A stretch of 49,760 nt of DNA from an uncultured beta proteobacterium (GTDB taxonomy: Bacteria > Pseudomonadota > Gammaproteobacteria > Burkholderiales > Burkholderiaceae_C), in the NCBI GenBank assembly GCA_903914175.1, contig CAIWNX010000002.1, positions 1 to 49,760 of the forward strand, read 5' to 3'. The position numbers were made by a program, and so were the translations under genes. The notes under the pieces were generated by a model. It did not search any database, was not told the origin of the DNA, and saw only the letters and a list, made by a program, of their open reading frames with translations. The number at the start of each line of letters is the position of its first letter. The first letter of the stretch is position 1. Below, one piece after another: positions 17,202-26,118 of the stretch.

Positions 17202-18583
17202 CCGCATTTATCGCAATCGCAGTGGTATTGACACTGCTGGCACTGGCCTGGCTGGTGCGTCCACTGCTGTGGCAGGGCTATGGCGCCGGTGTTTCCAGCC
17301 AGCGCCTGAACGCTTCTATCTACCGCGATCAATTGGAAACGCTGGAGCGCGATCTGGCGCGCGGCATCATCTCGGCCGCTGACTGCGAAGCCAACAAGGA
17401 CGAGTTGCAATTGCGTCTGCTCGACGACACCGAAGAACCAGCCCCGGTGCAGATTGGCGCTGGGCAGAGTTTCTTCACCGCGCGACGTACCGCCGTCTTG
17501 ATTGCGCTGCTGCTGCCGCTGGGCGCTGCGGGCATGTACTGGTGGCTGGGTGCGCCGGAGGCGATCGACCCGGTGGCAACGCAAAAAGCCAGCGAAGACC
17601 AGGTTTCGCAAATGATCGACAAGTTGGCTGCACGCCTGAAGGAAAAGCCGAATGACCCCAAGGGCTGGGCCATGCTGGCGCGTTCCTACAAGGTGATGGG
17701 ACGCTTCCCCGAAGCGGAACAGGCGTTCCAGAAGGCCGGTGACCTGGTCAATACCGAACCTGATTTGCTGGTCGATTACGCCGATCTGCTGGCAGTGCGC
17801 GCCAACAACAACATTGAAGGCAAGCCGCTGGAAATGGTCAACAAGGCATTGGCCTTGAACCCGCAGCATCCGATGGGCCTGATGATGTCGGGCGTTGCCG
17901 CCTATCGCCGCTCCGACTTCAAGCTGGCCGTGGCCCAGTGGGAAAAGCTGCTGGCGGTGCTGGACCCGGCTTCGCCTGACGCGCAGCAGGTGCAGGCCGA
18001 TATTGCCGACGCCCGCGCCAAAGCCGGTCTGCCGGCAACTGCTGGCGCACCGGCGATGAGTGGCGAGGCAGGCAAACTGCCGCCGGTTGATCCAGCCGCA
18101 GCGGCCGGCATGACACCGGAGAAGATCAACCAGATGGTCGATAGCCTGGCTGCGCGCCTGAAGACCAACCCTGACGATGCAGCCGGCTGGGTCCGCCTGG
18201 CACGCGCCTACAAGACGCAAGGGCGCCTGCCCGAAGCCGAAGACGCGTTTGGCAAGGCGAGCAAAGTGGTTAACAAGGACCCGGACCTGCTGACGCAATA
18301 CGCCGACCTGATCGCCATGCGCACGAACACGATGGAAGGACGTCCACTGACCCTGGTCAACAAGGCGCTTGTGCTGAACCCGAAACACCCGGTGGCCTTG
18401 ATGCTGGCCGGCTCGGCCGCTTACCGGCGCGCTGACTACGCGCAGGCGATCTCGTATTGGGAACGCGTTCTGACCGTGCTTCCACCGGGCTCGCCCGACG
18501 CCAAACAGGTCGAAGCCGAAATCGCCGACGCCCGCAGCAAGAGCGGCAGCGGGCTCGGACAGTTGGGAAAAACGAAGCCCTAA
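17198..18583 (+). CDS. ccmI: Cytochrome c maturation protein CcmI with duplicated TPR module
   Basis: A 461-residue protein: two N-terminal transmembrane helices (residues ~3-25 and ~97-118) with the cytoplasmic CcmI-1 segment between them (LETLERDLARGIISAADCE), then a periplasmic TPR region. CcmI binds apocytochrome c and hands it to CcmF/H. The periplasmic part consists of two clearly related copies at residues ~131-278 and ~304-449, offset by about 172 residues. Paired segments include RLKEKPNDPKGWAMLARSYK with RLKTNPDDAAGWVRLARAYK, and ADIADARAKAG with AEIADARSKSG. Copies are joined by a Pro/Ala-rich linker. Last gene of the operon. Confidence 0.92.
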   Translation: MTAFIAIAVVLTLLALAWLVRPLLWQGYGAGVSSQRLNASIYRDQLETLERDLARGIISAADCEANKDELQLRLLDDTEEPAPVQIGAGQSFFTARRTAVLIALLLPLGAAGMYWWLGAPEAIDPVATQKASEDQVSQMIDKLAARLKEKPNDPKGWAMLARSYKVMGRFPEAEQAFQKAGDLVNTEPDLLVDYADLLAVRANNNIEGKPLEMVNKALALNPQHPMGLMMSGVAAYRRSDFKLAVAQWEKLLAVLDPASPDAQQVQADIADARAKAGLPATAGAPAMSGEAGKLPPVDPAAAAGMTPEKINQMVDSLAARLKTNPDDAAGWVRLARAYKTQGRLPEAEDAFGKASKVVNKDPDLLTQYADLIAMRTNTMEGRPLTLVNKALVLNPKHPVALMLAGSAAYRRADYAQAISYWERVLTVLPPGSPDAKQVEAEIADARSKSGSGLGQLGKTKP

Positions 18584-18593
18584 ACCCAGTGTC

Positions 18594-18614
18594 ATGCCGG
18601 ACTTGATCCGGCAT
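18594..18614. repeat. Palindromic repeat between convergent genes
   Basis: ATGCCGGA (18594-18601), five-base loop CTTGA, TCCGGCAT (18607-18614), preceded by GTC and followed by CCATGG. It sits in the 66-bp gap between the end of ccmI and the end of the hemG-like gene. No T-tract follows. Same family as the hairpins near 416 and 23572. Confidence 0.8.
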
Positions 18615-18649
18615 CCATGGATTGCCGGTGCTGAATTTCAGCAACCCCC

Positions 18650-19186
18650 TCAGCCCCGGCTCAACTCGCTGAGCCGGCGGCCGAAGGCCTCGACCTGCTG
18701 CCAGTCGGTGAATTCAACCACCGCCGTCGGGTCGGTCGGACCTTTGGTCATCAACATGATGAAGCGGATCATGGTGCGGTCCACAAAACCATAACTTGGA
18801 TAGTCCAGCTTGCCGGCAAAGACCTCCAGCAGCTTGGGTTTCCACGTAATCTGCCGCAGGAACTTGATCAGGTAGGGGTTGGTTTCAGGCCGGTTCTTCT
18901 CCGGCTTGCGCGCCACGATGTTCACGGTGAAAAAAGCGTTCGCCTTGCTCTCCAGCAGGGCTTGATGGCGCGCAATGAATTGCGCCACCTGCGGCTGGTG
19001 CTTGCCATAGCGGATGCTGGCACCGATGACCACGGTATTGAACGACGGCAAGTCCAGCGCCTCGGCCTGCGCCAAAGCCACCACCGTCGCGCTATGTCCC
19101 TGCTGTTCAATGACTTGCTTGAGTCGCTCGCAAATGCGGGGCGTATGACCGTCGGTGGTCGAGTAGGCAATCAGGACACGGTTCAT
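18650..19186 (-). CDS. Flavodoxin-domain protein, menaquinone-dependent protoporphyrinogen oxidase HemG-like
   Basis: A 178-residue long-chain flavodoxin-like protein. The FMN phosphate loop YSTTDGHTPRI is at residues 9-19, with the GASIRYGKHQP segment following. The family insertion with ARKPEKNRPETNPYLIKFL and the late KLDYPSYGFVDRTMIRFIM segment are typical of HemG, which oxidises protoporphyrinogen IX to protoporphyrin IX using the quinone pool. Length agrees (E. coli HemG 181). Many betaproteobacteria use HemJ for this step, so a backup role is possible. It overlaps the EF-G-like gene by four bases and is translationally coupled to it. Confidence 0.82.
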   Translation of the reverse strand: MNRVLIAYSTTDGHTPRICERLKQVIEQQGHSATVVALAQAEALDLPSFNTVVIGASIRYGKHQPQVAQFIARHQALLESKANAFFTVNIVARKPEKNRPETNPYLIKFLRQITWKPKLLEVFAGKLDYPSYGFVDRTMIRFIMLMTKGPTDPTAVVEFTDWQQVEAFGRRLSELSRG

Positions 19187-21258
19187 CGGCCGCTTCCACC
19201 AGCGGAGTCGTCGTCCAGATCAACCGCCTTGTACTTGCTGGCCAGCAGGCGCTGCGTGGCCTCGGGCACCTGGGCATAGTGCGAAAAGCTGATGCTGTAA
19301 GAGCCCTGTCCGGCCGTGAGCGATTTCAGGCGGCCCTGGTAATCGTCGAGTTCGGCCAGCGGCATCAGCGCGCTGATGGCCACACTGCCGGCCGCACGCG
19401 GCTGCGTGCCGGTCACCTGACCGCGCTTGCTGGCCAAGTCGCCCGTCAGGTCGCCGATGCTGGACTCGGGCGACAGCACCTCGATATCCACCATCGGTTC
19501 GAGCACGATCGGATAGGCCTTGCGCACGGCATCGATGGTGGCCTTGCGCCCGGCCGATGTGAAGGCGATGTCCTTGCCGTCAACGGCATGGGTCTTGCCA
19601 TCGTGCACCGTGACACGGATGTCATGCACCGGGTAACCCGCCACCACGCCTTCGGCCAGCGCCTGGCGCACACCTTTTTCCACTGCCGCCATGAAGACGC
19701 CGGGGATGACGCCACCTTTGACGATGTCGACAAACTCAAAGCCGGCACCGCCGGCCAGCGGTTCCACGCGCAACATCACTTCGCCGAACTGGCCGGCACC
19801 GCCGCTTTGCTTTTTGTGCCGGCAGTGGCCTTCGGCCAGGGCGGTGATGGTTTCGCGGTAAGCGATCTGCGGCGCGCTGGTGTCGAGCTCAAGCTTGTAC
19901 TGCTGCTGCATGCGCGCCAGCTTGGCACGCAAATGCATCTCACCCAGGCCGCGAATCACGGTCTCGTTGGTGCCGGGATGGCGTTCAACCTTGAAACAGG
20001 GATCCTCGAGTTCGAGCTTGTGCAGGATCTCGAACAGACGCTGCTCATCGCCCTTGCGCCGCGTCTGCACCGCCAAGCCCTGCATCGGTTGCGGGAAGCT
20101 TAGCGGCTTGAGGTGGATATGGTCTTCGTCGTGCGAGTCGTGCAACACGCAATCGAACTCGATCTCCTCGACCTTGGCCACAGCGCCGAGTTCACCCGGC
20201 ACCAGTGCTGCCACTTCGACGTAGTCCTTGCCCTGCAAACGGTACAAGTGGCCAACCTTGAAGGGCCGCTTGCCGGAACCGACAAAGAGTTGTGCGTCGC
20301 GCCGGATCGTGCCCTGGTGCACGCGAAAGACACCGAGCTTGCCGATGAAGGGGTCGATCACCACTTTGAATACATGCGCGAGCACATGCATTTCATCGTC
20401 GGGTTGCGCCGCAAACGCCTGCGCCGGCTCGCCGGGCTCACCCCGGTAGAACGGTGGCGCATTGCCCTCGGCCGGGTTCGGCGCCAAGCGCGCCAGGGCG
20501 TCGAGCAATTGCGGAATGCCAGCGCCAGTCTTGGCCGAAGCGAAAAGGATTGGAATCAGGTGCCCGGCGCGCAAGGCCCGCTCGAAAGGCGCGTGCAGTT
20601 CGTCCAGCGTGGGGTCGGTGCCGGACTCGAGGTAGTTCGCCATCAGGCTGTCGTCCTCTTCGACGATCTGGTCAATCAGGCTGCGGTGCTCGGCGGCAAC
20701 CGAGGCAAAGTCGCTCTCGCCGTCGTCATGACCGAGCAGCTCAACCACGTCCTGTCCGTTGTGTGTTGGCAAATCCAGCAGCAAACATTGTTTGCCAAAG
20801 CGTTCACGGATGTCGTTCACCAGTGCCGGCAGATCGACGTTGTCGGCGTCGATTTTGTTGATGACGATCATGCGGCACAGCTCGCGCTCGCCGGCCAGCG
20901 CGAACATGCGCTCGGTCGCCAGTTCGATACCGGTTTGTGCATTGATCACCACCAGCGCGGTGTCCACCGCCGCCAGCGCGCTCATCGATTGCCCGGCAAA
21001 GTCGGGGTAGCCGGGGGTGTCGATCAGCTGAACTTCGGCGTCGTTCCACATGAAGTTCACGAGCGCCGACTGCAGGGAGTGGCCCAGTTCTTTTTCAATC
21101 GGGTCGAAATCGCAAACCGTGTTGCCCTTTTCAATGCTGCCGCGGCTCTTGATGGCACCGCTGGCGGCCAGCAGGCTCTCGGTCAGGGTGGTCTTGCCGG
21201 CGGCACCGTGGCCGACCAGGGCCACAGCGCGAATGGAAGTGCTTGGTTTCTTACTCAT
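19183..21258 (-). CDS. Elongation factor G-like protein (second EF-G type)
   Basis: A 691-residue five-domain translational GTPase. The G1 loop GHGAAGKT is at residues 16-23, G3 is DTPGYPDF and G4 NKID. Domain IV contains the glycine-rich GGAGQFGEV segment and the C-terminal domain ends in a typical alpha/beta fold. The sequence differs from canonical FusA in using GHGAAGKTTL in place of the usual AHIDAGKTT, and in lacking the str-operon context. It therefore belongs to the EF-G-like/FusA2 group, whose role is unsettled. Coupled by a four-base overlap to the hemG-like gene downstream. Confidence 0.88.
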   Translation of the reverse strand: MSKKPSTSIRAVALVGHGAAGKTTLTESLLAASGAIKSRGSIEKGNTVCDFDPIEKELGHSLQSALVNFMWNDAEVQLIDTPGYPDFAGQSMSALAAVDTALVVINAQTGIELATERMFALAGERELCRMIVINKIDADNVDLPALVNDIRERFGKQCLLLDLPTHNGQDVVELLGHDDGESDFASVAAEHRSLIDQIVEEDDSLMANYLESGTDPTLDELHAPFERALRAGHLIPILFASAKTGAGIPQLLDALARLAPNPAEGNAPPFYRGEPGEPAQAFAAQPDDEMHVLAHVFKVVIDPFIGKLGVFRVHQGTIRRDAQLFVGSGKRPFKVGHLYRLQGKDYVEVAALVPGELGAVAKVEEIEFDCVLHDSHDEDHIHLKPLSFPQPMQGLAVQTRRKGDEQRLFEILHKLELEDPCFKVERHPGTNETVIRGLGEMHLRAKLARMQQQYKLELDTSAPQIAYRETITALAEGHCRHKKQSGGAGQFGEVMLRVEPLAGGAGFEFVDIVKGGVIPGVFMAAVEKGVRQALAEGVVAGYPVHDIRVTVHDGKTHAVDGKDIAFTSAGRKATIDAVRKAYPIVLEPMVDIEVLSPESSIGDLTGDLASKRGQVTGTQPRAAGSVAISALMPLAELDDYQGRLKSLTAGQGSYSISFSHYAQVPEATQRLLASKYKAVDLDDDSAGGSGR

Positions 21259-21337
21259 GAAAGTACCTTGTAATCAATGAAGTGACGTCATGTGCTGCAG
21301 CTATCTTACCCCCAGCGCGCACCGCATTCATGCCGTC

Positions 21338-21886
21338 TCAGCGGCTGCGCCCCGCCTTGTATTTACCGCTGCCGGCACCGATGACGCCGTCAGCCTGCGC
21401 CAGTCGTGCCATGGCTTTGGCGGCGTGCGCGTGGGTGATGGCCAGGCCCAAGGCATCTGCCGCATCGGGACCGGGCAGACCGGGCAAGGCCAGCAGGCGG
21501 CGCACCATCTCCTGCACCTGCGTTTTGTCGGCGCGGCCGTAGCCGACCACGGCCTGTTTCATTTGCAAGGCTGTGTATTCGGCAACCGGTAAATCGGCAT
21601 GCACCAAGGCTGTGACGCAGGCGCCGCGCGCCTGCCCCAACAACAGCGTGGACTGCGGGTTGACGTTGACAAACACGATTTCCACCGAGGCTGCATCGCA
21701 CTGGTAGCGCTGCGCCACTTCGCTGACACCATCGAACAGCACCTTCAGGCGCGCCGGCAACTGGGCCTTTTCCAGATGCGTGGTGCTGATGGTGCCGCTG
21801 GCGACATAAGCAAGGTCTGAGCCCTCGACGTCGATCACGCCAAAGCCGGTGCTGCGCAAACCTGGGTCAATGCCAAGAATCCTCAC
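21338..21886 (-). CDS. ruvC: Crossover junction endodeoxyribonuclease RuvC
   Basis: A 182-residue Holliday junction resolvase. The four acidic catalytic residues fall where expected: Asp7 in [10 protein letters not shown], Glu69 in ASVEIVFVN, Asp141 and Asp144 in DAADALGLA. The basic C-terminal tail is present. It acts with RuvAB in recombinational repair; ruvAB are not in the window. The start lies 3 bp after the end of the CdsA-like gene, so it is probably transcribed with the two phospholipid genes. Confidence 0.95.
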   Translation of the reverse strand: MRILGIDPGLRSTGFGVIDVEGSDLAYVASGTISTTHLEKAQLPARLKVLFDGVSEVAQRYQCDAASVEIVFVNVNPQSTLLLGQARGACVTALVHADLPVAEYTALQMKQAVVGYGRADKTQVQEMVRRLLALPGLPGPDAADALGLAITHAHAAKAMARLAQADGVIGAGSGKYKAGRSR

Positions 21887-21889
21887 AGG

Positions 21890-22879
21890 CTAAAGTCCAA
21901 AGTACCAGCGCACAGAATGAAAGAACACCGGCGCGGCAAAGCACAGCGCATCAACCCGGTCCAACAGGCCGCTGGCGCCGGTGACGGCCGTGCCCTGTCC
22001 GCGCCAGATCGGAATGCCGCGATCGCGCTTGAGTGCTTTCATCACCAGATGCCCGAATGATCCAGCGCTGCAGGCGATGAAGGCCATGACAAAGGCCTGA
22101 CCTGGCACAAAGGGCGTGATCCCGGCCAGCAAGCCGCCCAGCACACTACCCACCATGACGCCAATCCACCAACTCGGCCAGTTAAAGCTCTGGCTGATGG
22201 CCGGTGCAGCCGGGGGCTTGTTCAGCTTGCGCGAGGCCAGGTGCTGCACCACCGCGCTGCTCTGCACCACCAGCACCAAAAAGAAAATCAGGAAAGCGTT
22301 GCGATTGTCGTAGTGCGGAAAGTCCAGCAGCAACAGGGCCGGCACATGGCTCATGCCGTAAATGCAGACCATGATGCCCCACTGCAGTTTGGCATTGCGT
22401 TCCAGAAAGCGCTGCGGATCGTTGGCCAGCGCACTGATCAGCGGAATGACCAAAAACACATAGACCGGAATGAAGACGGTAAACAGATTGAACAGTTCGT
22501 AGCCGACCAGCGTGTACTGCACTGGCAGCACGACAAAAAACGCCAGCACCAGACTGCGGTGGTCGCCGCGCCGGGTGACCGACAAGGTCATGAATTCGCG
22601 CAGTGCAAACAGGGACACCAAGCCAAACAAAACCAGCGCCACCCAGTCGCCGGTCATCCAGCCGACCCAGAACACCAGCATCACGAGCCAGCTGGTGCGC
22701 AGCAACCCTTCCAGGTTGTCGAGTTCGGTGCGCTGCTGTTCGGCCCGATGACTGTCACCGAATTCCCGCATCGACAGGAATACAGCCGCGACGCTGACCA
22801 GCAGCAGCAAACCGAAAACAATCGTGAACAGGGCACCAATCTGCTGGTTGACGTTGAGTTGCTTGAGTAACTGGTACAT
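21890..22879 (-). CDS. CdsA-like phosphatidate cytidylyltransferase family protein (YnbB type)
   Basis: A 329-residue membrane protein with about eight hydrophobic segments, starting at ATG 22879; an alternative TTG at 22888 overlaps the upstream stop. It belongs to the CDP-diglyceride synthetase family, with the C-terminal signature partly kept: KRDRGIPIWRGQG, then TGASGLLDRVDAL in place of the classical HGGxxDRxD. The Asp-Arg-x-Asp metal-binding residues remain, while the histidine and the KD pair differ. This variant and the neighbouring PlsC-like acyltransferase form a common pair, possibly making CDP-diacylglycerol for a side pathway. A canonical cdsA is expected elsewhere. Confidence 0.82.
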   Translation of the reverse strand: MYQLLKQLNVNQQIGALFTIVFGLLLLVSVAAVFLSMREFGDSHRAEQQRTELDNLEGLLRTSWLVMLVFWVGWMTGDWVALVLFGLVSLFALREFMTLSVTRRGDHRSLVLAFFVVLPVQYTLVGYELFNLFTVFIPVYVFLVIPLISALANDPQRFLERNAKLQWGIMVCIYGMSHVPALLLLDFPHYDNRNAFLIFFLVLVVQSSAVVQHLASRKLNKPPAAPAISQSFNWPSWWIGVMVGSVLGGLLAGITPFVPGQAFVMAFIACSAGSFGHLVMKALKRDRGIPIWRGQGTAVTGASGLLDRVDALCFAAPVFFHSVRWYFGL

Positions 22880-22884
22880 GACGT

Positions 22885-23496
22885 TCAAATATCGCGCAGA
22901 GCGATCACGGCGTTGCGTGCACGCTCCAGAAAGGCACGCCGCTCTTCACCCTCTTCCAGATGAATCGGCGCGCCGAAGGTGACAGAACACAAGACCGGCA
23001 CCGGAACATATTCACCCTTGGGTATGACGCGCTGCACGTTGTTGATCCAGGCCGGCACCAATTCAATCGCGGGAAAACGGCAAGCCAGGTTGTAAAGCCC
23101 GGCTTTGAAGGCTTGCGGCTGATCCGCGTTGCCACGCGTGCCTTCCGGAAACAGAATAATCGAATCGCCCTGCGCCAGTGCCTCAAACAGCGGCTCCAGC
23201 GGGTCCTCTTCGGCGCTGCGGTCGCGCGCGACAAAAATGACGTTGAATACCGCCGTGGTAATCCATTGCCGAAACGGCGTCTTCGTCCAGTAGTCCTTGG
23301 CCGCGATGGCACGCGTGCGGTTGCGCAAGTCCTTGGGCAGTGCGGCCCAGATCATCACCAGATCGGCATGGCTTTGGTGGTTGGCGAAATATATGCGCTG
23401 CTCGGCCTTGGGCGGGCAACCATACCAGCGTGCCTGCGATCCGGTCAGAACACGGATCAGCCCCAGCAGAAAGTAGCTCATCAACTTGGCGCGCAT
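22885..23496 (-). CDS. 1-acylglycerol-3-phosphate O-acyltransferase-like protein (PlsC family)
   Basis: A 203-residue lysophospholipid acyltransferase. Motif I is NHQSHAD, giving the catalytic His40-x4-Asp45; motif III FPEGTRG is at residues 116-122 and a motif IV-like VPAWINN segment follows. A short N-terminal hydrophobic stretch suggests membrane association. The enzyme should transfer an acyl chain to lysophosphatidate or a similar acceptor. It heads the group plsC-like, cdsA-like, ruvC on the minus strand. Confidence 0.88.
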   Translation of the reverse strand: MRAKLMSYFLLGLIRVLTGSQARWYGCPPKAEQRIYFANHQSHADLVMIWAALPKDLRNRTRAIAAKDYWTKTPFRQWITTAVFNVIFVARDRSAEEDPLEPLFEALAQGDSIILFPEGTRGNADQPQAFKAGLYNLACRFPAIELVPAWINNVQRVIPKGEYVPVPVLCSVTFGAPIHLEEGEERRAFLERARNAVIALRDI

Positions 23497-23571
23497 GGGG
23501 GCAATGATACAGATGGAAAATGCCGGGTCATCGCGAGGCCGCAGGCCGCGGTGATCGATGGCCCCTGCATG

Positions 23572-23652
23572 TCATGCCGGACTCGATCCGGCATCCATGC
23601 CTTCTGACAGTGCGACGCGCGGCATGGATTGCGGATCAGGTCCGCAATGACA
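23572..23652. repeat. Two palindromic repeats between mtgA and the plsC-like gene
   Basis: Two hairpins in tandem: ATGCCGGA/TCCGGCAT near 23573-23595 with loop CTCGA, and ATTGCGGA/TCCGCAAT near 23628-23650 with loop TCAGG. Both are flanked by CCATG or CATGG. The 163-bp gap otherwise shows no gene. The copies match the families seen at 416 and 18594. Confidence 0.78.
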
Positions 23653-23659
23653 TCGTTCC

Positions 23660-24415
23660 TCAGGGCAGTTCAGCGCCACCCAGGCGAGCGGCGATATGCT
23701 GGGCGCGCTCGGCCAGGTAGCTGGAGTTGGGCAACTTCTCAAAATATTTGGGGCGCGGCAGCATCACGGCCAACCGCGCCGCTTCATACGCGCTCAGGGC
23801 CGCGGCCGGCTTGCGAAAGTAGTGCTGCGCTGCGGCTTCAGCGCCGAAAACACCCTCGCCCCATTCCACGCTGTTGAGGTAGATTTCAAGAATGCGCTGT
23901 TTGTCGAGCAAGGCTTCCAGCAGCATGGTCAATACAAACTCCTGCCCCTTGCGTAACAGCGTGCGCTCGCCTGAGAGAAACAGGTTCTTGGCCAGTTGCT
24001 GCGTGATGGTGGAGCCGCCCACCACCTTGGGCGCACGCGACGCTGGTTTGTTGCTGCCACTGCCGGGCTTTCGGCCCACCTGGGCTTTGGCAGCCTGCGC
24101 CTCGGCACGTGAATTTTTTTGCCAGGCTTTTTCCAGCGCATCCCAATCAACACCATCATGGTTGCTGAAGCCGTCGTCTTCGCTGGCAATAACGGCCTGC
24201 TTGAGCGAGTCGGAGATTTGCGCGTAGGGCACCCAGCGCTGGCGCCAGGGCAGTCGCCCTTTTTCGCGCTGCAAGCGCCAGGCCTCGGAGCGCTGAAAGG
24301 CGGTCGATTGCGGATCGAGCCGTGCCATCACGGCAATGCGCGCCACAAAGAAAAGTTGCAGGGCCAGCACGGCCGCAACCAGCAACACGATCCAACGCAA
24401 CAAGGGCTTCATCAT
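23660..24415 (-). CDS. mtgA: Monofunctional biosynthetic peptidoglycan transglycosylase
   Basis: A 251-residue inner-membrane glycosyltransferase of family GT51. The ATG at 24415 forms an ATGA overlap with the aroE stop; an in-frame extension to 24481 lies wholly inside aroE and is rejected. One N-terminal transmembrane helix is followed by the GT51 motifs: EDDGFSNHDGVDWDA with the catalytic glutamate, GGSTITQQLAKNLFLS, and ILEIYLNSVEWGEGVFG. It polymerises lipid II into glycan strands. Last of the group RNase II-like, tonB-like, aroE, mtgA. Confidence 0.94.
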   Translation of the reverse strand: MMKPLLRWIVLLVAAVLALQLFFVARIAVMARLDPQSTAFQRSEAWRLQREKGRLPWRQRWVPYAQISDSLKQAVIASEDDGFSNHDGVDWDALEKAWQKNSRAEAQAAKAQVGRKPGSGSNKPASRAPKVVGGSTITQQLAKNLFLSGERTLLRKGQEFVLTMLLEALLDKQRILEIYLNSVEWGEGVFGAEAAAQHYFRKPAAALSAYEAARLAVMLPRPKYFEKLPNSSYLAERAQHIAARLGGAELP

Positions 24416-25251
24416 CGCTGCTGCACGACGCGGCGCAACTCCTCGAGCACCTGCTGCTCGGGCGGCAGCACACCGCGCCAAATCAGAAAAGACTCGGCCG
24501 CCTGCCCGACCAGCATGCCCAGACCGTCACGTGCGCTGGCGCCGTGCTCCGCAGCCCAACTCAGGAAACCCTGCGCCGGTGCTCCGTACATCATGTCGTA
24601 AGCCAGAGCGCCGGGTTGGAGCGTGCTGCCCGCCACCGGCACACCGGCGTCGCTCAGGCTGCTGCTGCTGGCATTGATGACCAGTTCAAATTGACCCGTC
24701 AGTCCTGTCAGGCTGCAAGCCAGCAGGTCCACCTCGTGCTGCGAAGCCAGGGCCGCGTGGCGTGCCACGAGTTCGCTGGCGCGCGCCAGCGTGCGGTTGG
24801 CCACCGTAATGCTGGCCGGGCGCTGACACAGCAGCGGGCCCAGCACACCGGCAGCGGCACCGCCAGCGCCGATCAGCAGCAGATGGCGGCCGCGCAAATC
24901 AAAGCCGGCATTGCGTTGCAGATCACTGACCAGACCAGCACCATCGGTGTTGTCGCCCAGAATCGTGCCATCGCGAAAGCTCAGCACATTGGCCGCACCG
25001 GCCAGCGCCGCGCGCGCACTGATCTGGTCGGCGATTTTTGCGGCGTCAAACTTGAAGGGAACGGTGATATTGCAGCCGCGCCCGCCCTCGTCAACAAAAG
25101 CGCGCACAGAGGTGGCAAAACCGTCCAGCGCAATCAAACGCTTCTCGTAAATCAGCGTCTGGCCGGTAAGCTCGGCAAAGCGCGCATGAATCCAGGGTGA
25201 GCGGCTGTGCGCCACGGGATTGCCCATGACACAGTAGAGATCGGTCGGCAT
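24412..25251 (-). CDS. aroE: Shikimate dehydrogenase (NADP+)
   Basis: A 279-residue enzyme reducing 3-dehydroshikimate to shikimate in the aromatic amino acid pathway. N-terminal GNPVAHSRSPWIHARFAE is the shikimate-binding segment. NITVPFKFDA contains the catalytic lysine, NTDGAGLVSDL follows, and the Rossmann nucleotide loop is LIGAGGAAAGVLGPL. Length matches the family (272-280). Preceded by the TonB-like gene (9-bp gap) and overlapping mtgA by four bases. Confidence 0.95.
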   Translation of the reverse strand: MPTDLYCVMGNPVAHSRSPWIHARFAELTGQTLIYEKRLIALDGFATSVRAFVDEGGRGCNITVPFKFDAAKIADQISARAALAGAANVLSFRDGTILGDNTDGAGLVSDLQRNAGFDLRGRHLLLIGAGGAAAGVLGPLLCQRPASITVANRTLARASELVARHAALASQHEVDLLACSLTGLTGQFELVINASSSSLSDAGVPVAGSTLQPGALAYDMMYGAPAQGFLSWAAEHGASARDGLGMLVGQAAESFLIWRGVLPPEQQVLEELRRVVQQR

Positions 25252-25260
25252 GTATTTCTT

Positions 25261-26118
25261 CTATCTTGAGCTGATACTTGTTTCCAGTGTTTCATCGCGT
25301 GTGAACTTGAAGCGCGAGCTCATCACGATTAGGTCCGTCTGGCGCAGCATCTCAATATTGAACCGGCCAAACGGCCCGGCGCTGCGGACAATCGCCTCGG
25401 CGCGCAGATCGAGCGCGCGGTTGCCCGAGCTTTCCACGATCTTGACCCAGTCAATCCGGCCATCCAAATTGACTGCAATGGACATTGTCAGTTCCCCATA
25501 GAGTTTTCTGCCACCGGTTTCCGGGAAGTTGTCGGTACCTTTTTCTTCGATGCGCCGGCGCATATGATCGTAATACAGGGCGTAAACCGCTTCGCGCGTT
25601 GCCGGACTGATGTAGCGCTTGCGTGGACTCTTGTTTTCCTGGTTGATGCGTCGCTCGATCTCGGCCAGCAGTTTGCTGAGCTGGCGCCGCCGCTCTTCGC
25701 GTTGCACTTGATCGCTTGCTGGACTGGACTGACGCAAATCGGGCGCTGGCAGTGCCGCGAGTTGCGCCTTGACCTGGGACAGCAGCAGACTTTGTCGCTC
25801 CTGCAACTGCTCCAGCTGCGCCTCGGTCTGCGCCTCGGTATCGTCGCCAGTCTCAGCCTGCGGGGAAGGCGGCAGCGGACTGGTAACCCGGCCCTGCTTG
25901 GCGTCGCCGCCACCCGCCAGCGAAGCCTGCGCGATGGCCTGCGCCTTGGGTGCATGCTCGTTGGTGCGCGCATTGACCAAAATAACTTCCAGCGGTGTGT
26001 CTTCAAAGATGCGGTTGAAGGCCTGTGGATCGACAAAACGAACCGTCAACAACACCCCGTGCACCGCAATCGAGACGCCGAGCGCAAGCTGAAAGGGGCT
26101 CAATGCACTCAGCTTCAC
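25261..26118 (-). CDS. TonB-like energy transducer / TonB C-terminal domain protein
   Basis: A 285-residue protein with one N-terminal transmembrane helix (residues ~9-28). A long Ala/Gln/Pro-rich coiled-coil-like periplasmic stretch follows (rich in QLEQLQERQSLLLSQVKAQ-type heptads), then a C-terminal TonB-type domain: GELTMSIAVNLDGRIDWVKI, VESSGNRALD, EAIVRSAGPFGRF. No exbB or exbD is adjacent, so it may be an accessory TonB or a structural cell-envelope protein. It overlaps the RNase II-like gene by four bases and is followed 9 bp later by aroE. Confidence 0.82.
   Translation of the reverse strand: MKLSALSPFQLALGVSIAVHGVLLTVRFVDPQAFNRIFEDTPLEVILVNARTNEHAPKAQAIAQASLAGGGDAKQGRVTSPLPPSPQAETGDDTEAQTEAQLEQLQERQSLLLSQVKAQLAALPAPDLRQSSPASDQVQREERRRQLSKLLAEIERRINQENKSPRKRYISPATREAVYALYYDHMRRRIEEKGTDNFPETGGRKLYGELTMSIAVNLDGRIDWVKIVESSGNRALDLRAEAIVRSAGPFGRFNIEMLRQTDLIVMSSRFKFTRDETLETSISSR

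Noticed and set aside
17012-18595. Minus-strand open frame of 527 codons covering ccmI
   Set aside because: Shadow of ccmI; its apparent repeats merely mirror the TPR duplication.
20113-21273. Plus-strand open frame of 386 codons antisense to the EF-G-like gene
   Set aside because: No family features; the opposite strand encodes intact GTPase motifs.
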